The position numbers were made by a program, and so were the translations under genes. A stretch of DNA of 37,563 bases from assembly GCA_903927725.1 (NCBI GenBank), contig CAIYOC010000189.1, positions 1 to 37,563 on the forward strand, written 5' to 3'. The notes under the pieces are model-generated. The model searched no databases, had not been told where the DNA came from, and saw only the letters and a list, made by a program, of their open reading frames with translations. The stretch comes from an uncultured bacterium. Lineage in GTDB: Bacteria > Planctomycetota > Phycisphaerae > Phycisphaerales > SM1A02. Shown one piece after another: positions 18,307 through 25,503 of the stretch (its first letter is position 1; each line of letters starts with the position of its first letter).

Positions 18307-18390
18307 TGAGTCACGGCCCTTCGGCCGTGAGGATTGAGTCACGGCTCCCAGGCCGTAAGGATTGTTTCGCGGCCCTAAGGCCGCGAATCG
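18307..18390. repeat. Three tandem 28-bp units, each an inverted repeat, between convergent genes
   Basis: Units at 18307-18334, 18335-18362 and 18363-18390. Each contains a stem around GGCC. Unit 1 has an 8-bp stem TCACGGCC/GGCCGTGA. Unit 2 is an imperfect version. Unit 3 has TCGCGGCC/GGCCGCGA, again 8 bp. The A-T pair in unit 1 is G-C in unit 3, a paired change that keeps the stem. The array fills the gap between the greA stop (18305) and the end of the convergent gene (18394). It has no T-tract, so it is not a standard terminator, though it may stop or stabilise transcripts from both sides. Confidence 0.85.
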
Positions 18391-18393
18391 CGC

Positions 18394-20064
18394 TCAGGGA
18401 GCGCCGCGATCGAGGACGATTCGACGCCCGGGCTCGGTCGTGGCGACCTGTTCGAAGCCGTCCGGCCAACACACCGTGACCTTCACCGGCCCCTTCCCCG
18501 GCAGGCCCAGGTGGGCCTCTGGCGAGAACGTCGATTGGAACGGTCCGCCGCCAGCGAGCCAACGCCGCTGCACCAGGCCAGACTGTTCCGCCGTGATCAT
18601 CGCACCGACCGCACGGTGATTGCGCGACCCCGCACGCGTGTCGCGCAGGCTCACCACCAGCCAGTCACCCTTGACGTCATGATCGTTGCGCAGGACGCGC
18701 AGCGGACCGTTGAGTTCGCCGATCACCGCATCGACATCGCCGTCGCCATCCAAGTCCCCGAACACCGCCGTGCGATCACGATGCGGTGCGGCCAACCACG
18801 CAGCATCGCTGCGCAACGGCGAGAACCGCTTTCCCGTGCGCTCCAGCACCAATCGCGGCTGTGCGTACTCGGAGTCGAACGTGGCCTTGGTCGCGTTGGG
18901 ATAGACGTGCCCGTTGACCGTGAAGAGGTCCTCGTCGCCATCGTGGTCCAGGTCCGCAAAGACCGAGGCCCAACCGCACAGCGCCCGCGATGGCGCGCCG
19001 GTGCCGTACTGGCTCGAACGGTCATCCCAGAAGCCATCGGTGCGATTGAGGAAGAGCGTGTTGGTGTCGCTCGAGAAGACCGTGGCGTGCAGGTCCGGGC
19101 GGCCGTTGCCATCCACATCGCCCAGCGCGACGCCCATGGTGGCCTGCTCGATGCCTTCAAGGTTGGTGCTGCAGCCCATGCGGCGTGCGCGCTCCGCGAA
19201 CCTGAAGCCGCCTTGGTTGACGTGCAGGTGATTGCCGCTCGAGTCGTTGCCCACGAAGAGATCGACGAGCCCGTCGCCAGTGAAGTCGCACGCGATCACG
19301 TTGAGTCCGAACCCGGGCGCCACCGCACCGACGCCGCTCGCCTCCGTCACGTCGGTGAACCGGTCGCCATCGTTGCGCAGCACGACATCCTGCAGCGGCA
19401 TCAGGCCCTTGGGGCCATTGATGACGGGCTGCCCCTTGAACATCGCAGGCGCCAAAGGCTTGGCGGGGTCGTAGTCGACGTAGCGAGCGACGTAGAGATC
19501 AAGGTCGGAGTCCCCGTCGAGGTCCGCCAGCGCGCACCCCGTGCTCCAGCCTCCCGGCCCAGCCGCACCCCAGCGCTCGGTCGCGTCGATGAAACGCCCA
19601 CCGCCGCGGTTCAGCCAGAGGGCGTTGCGTCCGAAGCCCGCGATGAACAGGTCATCGCGACGGTCACCGTCGACATCTCCGGCTGCCACGCCGAACGACC
19701 AGCCGCGATGCATGAGACCGCTCTGCTGCGTGATGTCAGTGAACCGGAGGTCACCATCGTTGCGCCAGAGCCGGGCTCCCGGGCCCTGCATGGGGTCGGC
19801 GAGCGTGGCGCCATTGGGCATGAAGAGATCAAGGTCGCCATCGTCATCGACATCGATCAGCGCAAGCCCCCCACCCTTCACCTCAAGGATCTGCGAACTC
19901 GGCTGCGCTCCACTGGTCATGGTCGCCTGGATGCCCGTCGATGCCGTGACGTCCGTGAAGCCGATTGGCTTGGTGGTCGCCTCAGGCGCCGGAACCTGCG
20001 TTGTGGCCGCGGGAAGGAGCACATGGCTGGCCACGATCGCCAGGGCCACCAACGCTGCGGCCAT
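18394..20064 (-). CDS. CRTAC1-type protein: FG-GAP/VCBS repeats with ASPIC/UnbV domain
   Basis: 556 aa. The N-terminus is a hydrophobic export or anchor helix (AAALVALAIVASHVLLP). Residues about 35-460 hold repeated FG-GAP/VCBS units of the form D-x-D-x-D-G-D-x-D-L, for example LIDVDDDGDLDLFMPNGA and FGDLDGDGDVDAVIGELNG, which bind calcium and build a beta-propeller. The last about 90 residues match ASPIC/UnbV (AVGAMITAEQSGLVQRRWL; HLGLPGKGPVKVTVCWPDG). The family is extracellular and mostly of unknown function. Its start overlaps the stop of the TPR lipoprotein by one base (TGATG), so the two are co-translated. It converges on greA across the 28-bp hairpin array. Confidence 0.9.
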   Translation of the reverse strand: MAAALVALAIVASHVLLPAATTQVPAPEATTKPIGFTDVTASTGIQATMTSGAQPSSQILEVKGGGLALIDVDDDGDLDLFMPNGATLADPMQGPGARLWRNDGDLRFTDITQQSGLMHRGWSFGVAAGDVDGDRRDDLFIAGFGRNALWLNRGGGRFIDATERWGAAGPGGWSTGCALADLDGDSDLDLYVARYVDYDPAKPLAPAMFKGQPVINGPKGLMPLQDVVLRNDGDRFTDVTEASGVGAVAPGFGLNVIACDFTGDGLVDLFVGNDSSGNHLHVNQGGFRFAERARRMGCSTNLEGIEQATMGVALGDVDGNGRPDLHATVFSSDTNTLFLNRTDGFWDDRSSQYGTGAPSRALCGWASVFADLDHDGDEDLFTVNGHVYPNATKATFDSEYAQPRLVLERTGKRFSPLRSDAAWLAAPHRDRTAVFGDLDGDGDVDAVIGELNGPLRVLRNDHDVKGDWLVVSLRDTRAGSRNHRAVGAMITAEQSGLVQRRWLAGGGPFQSTFSPEAHLGLPGKGPVKVTVCWPDGFEQVATTEPGRRIVLDRGAP

Positions 20065-21014
20065 CACGGCTGCCCGCCCTTCGCCGGATCCACGATGCGC
20101 CCCATTCGTTCGCGCGCCTTGAGCTCTTCCACTCGCGCGCGATCGGCAGCCTGGGCATCGCCAAGCCGGTCGTAGCACCGTGCAACCTTGGCCCAGACTT
20201 CGTAGTGGTCGGGCCACGCCCGCAAGGCCCGCCGGTACAGGTCCACTGCATCCTGCGTGCGATCTGACCGCAGCGCGAGGTCACCCTGACGAGCCAGGAT
20301 CTTGCCGCGATCACGACTGCGCGATTCCTCCGCGCGCTCCGCTTCAGACAAGCACGCCATCGCGCGCTCGAGTGCGGCCGCGGCGGCGTCGACCTGGTCC
20401 TCATCGATCTCGACCAAGGCGATGCCGTACCACGAGTCGCCCGCCGTCGGCACTGTGGCCACATGCGACGTGAACGCCCCGCGTGCACCATCCAGATCGC
20501 CGGCGTAGTAACGAGCCCAACCCAGGAAGTGCGCCACATGCGCGTGCTCGGGGAACTGTTGCGCACGTTGGGTGGCCTCGATCGCCGCTGCACCCGCCAG
20601 CGCCTGCTCGAAGAACGGGAGGGCGTCGCTGTAACGCTTCTGCTTATGCAGGCTCAGACCGAGGACGAACGCCGCTCGGGGCTGATCGGGATGCGCCGCC
20701 AGCGCAGCGCGCGCCACGGGCTCAGCCTGCTCGGGATGGTTGCGAGCGATGAGCTGCAGCGCCACCCGGGCTTGGTCATCGCCCGGTGGCGGAGGCGGCA
20801 CGTCCGCGTTGGCGCGCTTGAGGGCTTCTGCCACCTCGGGAGGAAGTGACGGCTGATCGTCGGACGGTGACGTAAGCGTGGCCGGCGGAACTTGCGACGC
20901 TTCATGGTCGGCGGTGGCCGCCTGGTCGACTGGTTCCGGGGGGGTGGCCCCGCCCCGCCCCGGGTCGGAGCATCCGAGGACCATGAACACCACGGCAGGA
21001 ATCAGCACGCGCAT
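20064..21014 (-). CDS. TPR-repeat lipoprotein
   Basis: 316 aa. A signal peptide ends in a lipobox (VFMVLGC, cysteine 15), followed by an unstructured Pro/Ala/Asp-rich linker to about residue 70. TPR-type helix pairs follow: PEQAEPVARAALAAHPDQPRA, YSDALPFFEQALAG, AGDLDGARGAFTSHVATVP, QDAVDLYRRALRAWPDHYEVW. TPRs are protein-binding scaffolds, so a lipid-anchored scaffold for the co-translated CRTAC1 protein is plausible. A TAGGAT hexamer lies exactly 6 nt before the ATG and no Shine-Dalgarno is present. It is divergent from the dihaem protein gene, with 227 bp between them. Confidence 0.85.
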   Translation of the reverse strand: MRVLIPAVVFMVLGCSDPGRGGATPPEPVDQAATADHEASQVPPATLTSPSDDQPSLPPEVAEALKRANADVPPPPPGDDQARVALQLIARNHPEQAEPVARAALAAHPDQPRAAFVLGLSLHKQKRYSDALPFFEQALAGAAAIEATQRAQQFPEHAHVAHFLGWARYYAGDLDGARGAFTSHVATVPTAGDSWYGIALVEIDEDQVDAAAAALERAMACLSEAERAEESRSRDRGKILARQGDLALRSDRTQDAVDLYRRALRAWPDHYEVWAKVARCYDRLGDAQAADRARVEELKARERMGRIVDPAKGGQP

Positions 21015-21020
21015 CGACCC

Positions 21021-21026
21021 ATCCTA
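21021..21026 (-). promoter_or_regulatory. Candidate -10 box of the TPR lipoprotein gene
   Basis: TAGGAT on the minus strand, exactly 6 nt (GGGTCG) before the ATG at 21014. A weak -35 candidate, TCGACC, lies 18 nt further upstream (21045-21050). No Shine-Dalgarno is present. Confidence 0.4.
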
Positions 21027-21132
21027 CGGAGCAAAAATCCGTGGGGTCGACCCAGTTTTTCGCCCCAGCACCCCCCCGAGACTTGCCCCACCACCGAGCC
21101 GGGTGAATAGTCGTGAAGATTCTCGCGAATGT

Positions 21133-21175
21133 CCTTTCATACGTTATTGAAAGGCCCGGTCAGGGGATCTACAGT
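21133..21175 (+). promoter_or_regulatory. Candidate promoter of the dihaem-protein operon with overlapping inverted repeat
   Basis: TTGAAA (21147-21152), exactly 17 nt, TACAGT (21170-21175): the best sigma-70-like match in the window. A perfect 7-bp inverted repeat, CCTTTCA (21133-21139) with TGAAAGG (21148-21154) and an 8-nt spacer, covers the -35 box, as an operator would. The predicted leader is about 60 nt long and contains AGAGGA about 8 nt before the ATG at 21242. Confidence 0.5.
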
Positions 21176-21241
21176 CTCCATGCCGGCTGAAGCCGTCAAC
21201 GTCGTTGTCCGAAACAGTCCATGCCAGAAGAGGAACGATTG

Positions 21242-22888
21242 ATGCGACGCATGATGCTGCCTGCTTTCACTTTGCTCGCCGTGGCGCCACTCGCGAGTGC
21301 GCAGGTGTCGATCCAACCCAAGGCGGGGTCGCCACTCGTTGGACTCACCCCTGCACAGCTGGAACTTTTCTGGGCAGGTCAAGAGGCTTACTCGACGCCA
21401 GTCACGCTCGAGATGGGCCTTGGCCCCATCATGAACAAGAGCAACTGCGTGAGCTGCCACACCAACCCCATCGGCGGCTGGGGCAGCATCTCGGTGAACC
21501 ACTTCGGCATGGACGACAAGGGCGAGTTCATGATGAGCCCCGGCGAGACGCAGTCCCTGCTGCAGACGCTTGCGCTCTCACCGCTCTGCGCCGAAGTCGT
21601 TCCGGAGGACGCCACGATCTTCGTCCAGCGCGTCACCAACTCATCGATGGCGTTCGGTCTCATCGAAGCGATTCCCGATGCTGCGATCGCGGCGAACGCC
21701 GATCCGACCGATGCCAACGGCGACGGCGTCTCCGGTCGCGTCCACTGGGTTCACCTGCTCGAGGATCCCACGGGTCCACTGCGTGCCGGCCGATTCGGGT
21801 GGAAGGCGCAGGTCGCCACCACACTGAGCTTCTCGGGTGACGCAGCCCGGAACGAGATGGGCCTCACCAACGATCTCGAGCCGTTCGAGAATGCCCCAAA
21901 CGGCAACGAAGCGATCCTCTCCGAGTGCGACTCGGCAGCCGATCCCGAAGACACGCCGGACCTCGAGGGATACCGCTTCATCGATCGCGTGACGCACTTC
22001 CAGCGCTACCTCGCCCAACCGCCGCAGACGCCGAAGAGCGGCATGACCGGCGAAACCGTCTTCAATGCCATCGGGTGCAACGCCTGCCACGTCCGCGACT
22101 GGACGACGTCCAACTCGCCCCTGCTCGAAGACGCCATCCGCAACAAGGCCATCAAGCCCTACAGCGACTTCCTGATCCACAACATGGGTGGCCTCGGGGA
22201 TGGCGTTCAGCAAGGCGACGCCGACGAGAGCGAGATGCGCACCCCGACCTTGTGGAACCTGCGCACCCGCGACCCGATGCTGCACAATGGCGCCGCGTCG
22301 GGGGGATCGTTCGCGACCCGCGTGGCCAAGGCCATCGAACTCCATGGTCCGTTCGGCGAGGGCGCTGCGAGCGCGGCCGCCTTCATGGCCCTCGGCGGCA
22401 CCCAGAAGGCCCAGCTCATCGCGTTCCTCGGCTCGCTCGGAAAGCTGGAGTTCGATCTCGAGCCGGACAACCAGGTCGATGTCTTCGACTTCATGCTGTT
22501 CCAATCGTGCTACGCGGTCGGTGCCGCCTCGCCCGACACCAATTGCGGCGTGGCCGACTTCAACCAGGATGGCAGCATCAACATGGTGGATGCCGATGCC
22601 TTCATGCAGGCCTATCAAGGTGCAGAGGGCACCGGCGACTGCGACAAGGACGGCACGGTCGACCTGATGGCGATCCTGCTTGGTGCACCTGACGCCGACG
22701 GAGACTTCATTCCTGACGACTGCGCAGGCTGCCAGGCTGACTTCGACGGCGATGGCCAGCGAAACGGTGTCGACCTCGGCATCCTGCTCGCAGGCTGGGG
22801 TACCGCCGCGGCTGATGCCGACGGCGATGGCATGACCAACGGTGTCGACCTCGGCATCCTGCTCGCAGGCTGGGGCGCCTGCAACTGA
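21242..22888 (+). CDS. MauG-like dihaem oxidoreductase (DHOR/DUF1111 type) with dockerin units
   Basis: 548 aa. A signal peptide ends at ASA-Q (residue 20). Two c-type haem sites are present: NCVSCH (C69-H73) and GCNACH (C279-H283). The segment TPTLWNLRTRDPMLHNGAA resembles the conserved 'TP.LW.LR....YLH.G' stretch of DHOR and MauG-like proteins. After about residue 400 come calcium-type loops (VADFNQDGSINMVDADAF) and two near-identical 25-residue dockerin units ending the protein. DHOR proteins are periplasmic or secreted redox proteins, several of unknown substrate. AGAGGA fixes the start at ATG 21242. The FG-GAP protein starts 57 bp downstream, so they form an operon. Dockerin units may serve cell-surface attachment rather than cellulosome assembly. 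Confidence 0.85.
   Translation: MRRMMLPAFTLLAVAPLASAQVSIQPKAGSPLVGLTPAQLELFWAGQEAYSTPVTLEMGLGPIMNKSNCVSCHTNPIGGWGSISVNHFGMDDKGEFMMSPGETQSLLQTLALSPLCAEVVPEDATIFVQRVTNSSMAFGLIEAIPDAAIAANADPTDANGDGVSGRVHWVHLLEDPTGPLRAGRFGWKAQVATTLSFSGDAARNEMGLTNDLEPFENAPNGNEAILSECDSAADPEDTPDLEGYRFIDRVTHFQRYLAQPPQTPKSGMTGETVFNAIGCNACHVRDWTTSNSPLLEDAIRNKAIKPYSDFLIHNMGGLGDGVQQGDADESEMRTPTLWNLRTRDPMLHNGAASGGSFATRVAKAIELHGPFGEGAASAAAFMALGGTQKAQLIAFLGSLGKLEFDLEPDNQVDVFDFMLFQSCYAVGAASPDTNCGVADFNQDGSINMVDADAFMQAYQGAEGTGDCDKDGTVDLMAILLGAPDADGDFIPDDCAGCQADFDGDGQRNGVDLGILLAGWGTAAADADGDGMTNGVDLGILLAGWGACN
22763..22875 (+). repeat. Exact 38-bp in-frame direct repeat encoding dockerin units
   Basis: The 38 bp at 22763-22800 recur exactly at 22838-22875, 75 bp (25 codons) apart. 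They encode NGVDLGILLAGWG twice. The identity at silent positions points to recent duplication or gene conversion rather than protein-level conservation alone. Confidence 0.9.
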
Positions 22889-22945
22889 CCCGGCAACACG
22901 ATCACCTCACCAAACTTTCCAAGACCGACCACTCCAGGAGACACT

Positions 22946-25438
22946 ATGCAGACCAGCCGCTTCGTCCTGACCCTTGCCGTGGCCATCACCGCCTCGGCCA
23001 ACGCCCAGTGGGCCACGTTCCAGAAGCAGACCTCGACGCGCATGGTCGCGAGCGCTTCGCTCATCGTGAACCCGAATCTTGAGCATGATTTCGCCAGCGG
23101 CGACTTCGACAAGGACGGCGACATTGATCTGGCGTGCATGCGCAAGTTCCCCGGCTCTGTGCAGGGCGGTTTCCGCGACATCCTCTTCATGAACGAGAGC
23201 GGCGTGCTGGTCGACCGCACCGTCGAGTTCGGCTCGGCAGCCGACGCTGCCGGCTCGCAGGGCATGCTGGACCCCGCCAATGACCGTGACGTCGAGGCGT
23301 TCGATGTGGACAACGACGGCTGGCTCGATCTGATCACCGTGACCACCATGAGCGACCCGGTCAGCGCCATGCTCGGACAGCCGCGCGTGTACCGCAACCT
23401 CGGCAACAACGCGCAAGGCCAGTGGCAGGGCTTCCGCTTCGAGGACAACCGCATTCCCACCATGGTCAGCAAGACCGGCGTGGCGGCGAACCCGCGCGCC
23501 TGCGATGCCGCGGTGGCTGACTACACCGGCGACGGCTATGTCGACATCTACTTCGTCGATTACGACACGCCCGAGACGGTCGGACAGACCATTTGCTACG
23601 ACCTGAACTCCGACGGCGACACGGTCGATGCCGGCGAATGCCAGCAGTCCCCTGCTGAAGACGCCGCGAAGGACTACGACAACCGACTGCTCATCAACCA
23701 GGGCGCCGCGAACCCCGGCTTCTTCACCGATTCGGGAACGACGCGCATGACGGCTGCGCAGCTCGTGAGCGAGTTCGGCAACATGTGCGAGCCCGGCGAC
23801 ATGAACTTGGACGGCCGCCCTGACGTGGTGCGCGTGAACACCCTGACCGCTGGCCAGGACGTGGCGGTGTACTACCCCAACGCGGGCGGCACCTCCTTCA
23901 CCAAGGATGTCGTGTACCCCGGCCTCGCCCCCTACGGCCTCGGCGTCGATGACCTGAACGGCGACGGCAAGCTCGACTTCATCGTCGCCGACGACGGACA
24001 GGACCGCTACTGCCTCAACGCCGGCAACGGTACCGATGGCTTGGCCAACTTCACGACCTACGTGATCTCCGGCAGCCCGTCGGAGTTCGGCAACACGATT
24101 TCGATCGCCGACCTCAACAACGACGGCCGCAAGGACGTCATCGTGACCGACGTCGACAGCGACCTTGGGCCGTTCTGCCCGACCAGTGGGCGTACGACCA
24201 AGTTCTATCGCAACACCGGTTCCGACAGCGCCCTGCTGGTCAACGAGGCCGGCACCGTGCCTTCGGCCGAGCAGACCGGCTGGACCGACGCAGCCCTCAT
24301 CGACATCAATGGCGACGGCTGGCGCGACATCGTGTCGGGCACCTGCGGCGGGATCAACGTGTACATGAACACGCCCCCGATCAACATGAGCTGGTCGATC
24401 GTGGGCGGCGCACCCGCCACGGTCCCCCCGGGACAAGCGACGGCGCTCACCGCCAACGCCTCGATCGTTGGTGGCGGCTCGATCGTCTCCGGCAGCGCGA
24501 AGCTCTTCACCCGCATCAACAATGGTGCGTGGTCGGATTCGGCGCTTCCGAGTGTTTCGTCCACGCAGTTCCTGGTGAACCTGCCCGCGCTCGACTGCGG
24601 CCAGAGCTTGGATTGGTACATCTCGGCGCAGCTCTCGAACACCGGCACCGCGACCTGGACGCTGCCCAGCGGCGGTGCCGCGGGTCCGTTCGCGCTCGAT
24701 CCGGTCTCGGGGACCGAGCTGGTCTACTCGAGCGAGTTCGAAAACGGCACCGAGGGCTGGACGGTCGAGAACACCTCCGTCACGTTTGGCGCGTGGGAAC
24801 TCGGCGACCCGATCGGCAGCAACAGCGGCGCCACCCCCGTGCAGCCTGAACTCGACAACTCGGCGACCGGCGTGAACTGCTGGTTCACCGGCCAGGGCAC
24901 TGCCGGCGGCACGGCAGGTGCGGGCGACCTTGACGGTGGCCCCACTGTGCTCGTCTCGCCGGTCTTCACGATTGGCGGGCAGGACGTGAACATCTCCTAC
25001 GCCCGTTGGTTCGCCTGCGTCGAGCCGACCGCCGCCGAAGTGGACTCGTTGACCGTCGACGTTCGAGTCGATGGTGGCGCGTGGCGCAACCTCGAGACCT
25101 TCACCTCGAACACCGGGTTCTGGTCGGTCCGCGCCGGCAACCTCAGCTCGGCGTTGGCGCCGGGCAACACCCTCCAGATCCGCTTTGTCGCTCGCGACAA
25201 CCCGAACAACTCCACCACCGATGCGGCCATCGACTCGATCCGCATCGAGCGCGTGGTGTGCACGCAGGCCCCCGCCTGCGCGGGCGACCTCGACGACAAC
25301 GGTGCGGTCGACGGCGCCGACCTTGGCACGCTGCTGGGCCAGTGGGGCGGCGCGGGCTCGGCCGACCTTGATGGCAACGGCACGGTCGACGGTGCTGACC
25401 TTGGCGTGATGCTCGGCGCATGGGGCGCTTGCCCCTGA
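22946..25438 (+). CDS. Secreted FG-GAP/VCBS-repeat protein with C-terminal dockerin pair
   Basis: 830 aa. A signal peptide ends at ANA-Q (residue 20). Residues about 45-480 hold FG-GAP units (SGDFDKDGDIDLACMRKF, VDDLNGDGKLDFIVADDG, LIDINGDGWRDIVSGTC). A central region of about 110 residues looks Ig-like. Residues about 590-775 look like a jelly-roll binding domain (SSEFENGTEGWTVENTS; VSPVFTIGGQDVNISYARWF). The end has two dockerin-like units, DLDDNGAVDGADLGTLLGQW and DLDGNGTVDGADLGVMLGAW. AGGAGA before the ATG fixes the start. It follows the dihaem gene in an operon and ends in a strong terminator. It is probably a calcium-binding, surface-attached protein; the ligand is unknown. Confidence 0.88.
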   Translation: MQTSRFVLTLAVAITASANAQWATFQKQTSTRMVASASLIVNPNLEHDFASGDFDKDGDIDLACMRKFPGSVQGGFRDILFMNESGVLVDRTVEFGSAADAAGSQGMLDPANDRDVEAFDVDNDGWLDLITVTTMSDPVSAMLGQPRVYRNLGNNAQGQWQGFRFEDNRIPTMVSKTGVAANPRACDAAVADYTGDGYVDIYFVDYDTPETVGQTICYDLNSDGDTVDAGECQQSPAEDAAKDYDNRLLINQGAANPGFFTDSGTTRMTAAQLVSEFGNMCEPGDMNLDGRPDVVRVNTLTAGQDVAVYYPNAGGTSFTKDVVYPGLAPYGLGVDDLNGDGKLDFIVADDGQDRYCLNAGNGTDGLANFTTYVISGSPSEFGNTISIADLNNDGRKDVIVTDVDSDLGPFCPTSGRTTKFYRNTGSDSALLVNEAGTVPSAEQTGWTDAALIDINGDGWRDIVSGTCGGINVYMNTPPINMSWSIVGGAPATVPPGQATALTANASIVGGGSIVSGSAKLFTRINNGAWSDSALPSVSSTQFLVNLPALDCGQSLDWYISAQLSNTGTATWTLPSGGAAGPFALDPVSGTELVYSSEFENGTEGWTVENTSVTFGAWELGDPIGSNSGATPVQPELDNSATGVNCWFTGQGTAGGTAGAGDLDGGPTVLVSPVFTIGGQDVNISYARWFACVEPTAAEVDSLTVDVRVDGGAWRNLETFTSNTGFWSVRAGNLSSALAPGNTLQIRFVARDNPNNSTTDAAIDSIRIERVVCTQAPACAGDLDDNGAVDGADLGTLLGQWGGAGSADLDGNGTVDGADLGVMLGAWGACP

Positions 25439-25464
25439 GCGCGAAGCAATCGTGAAGAAACCTG

Positions 25465-25494
25465 CGGCCCCGGCCTCGTGCCGGGGCCGTTTTC
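25465..25494 (+). terminator. Rho-independent terminator after the FG-GAP/dockerin gene
   Basis: A perfect 10-bp stem (CGGCCCCGGC with GCCGGGGCCG), a 5-nt loop and TTTT. It lies 26 bp after the stop codon and ends 10 bp before the convergent gene's stop. Confidence 0.9.
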
Positions 25495-25503
25495 ATTGGT
25501 GCG

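Noticed and set aside
18511-20175. 554-aa plus-strand frame opposite the first CRTAC1 gene
   Set aside because: It is the mirror of repeated GAC/GAT aspartate codons, which read as GTC/ATC on the other strand and never give stops.
22742-25435. Repeated Asp/Gly-rich motifs first considered as a CRISPR-like or satellite repeat
   Set aside because: The repeats are in-frame protein repeats (FG-GAP and dockerin units) of varying nucleotide sequence, with no equal-sized spacers.
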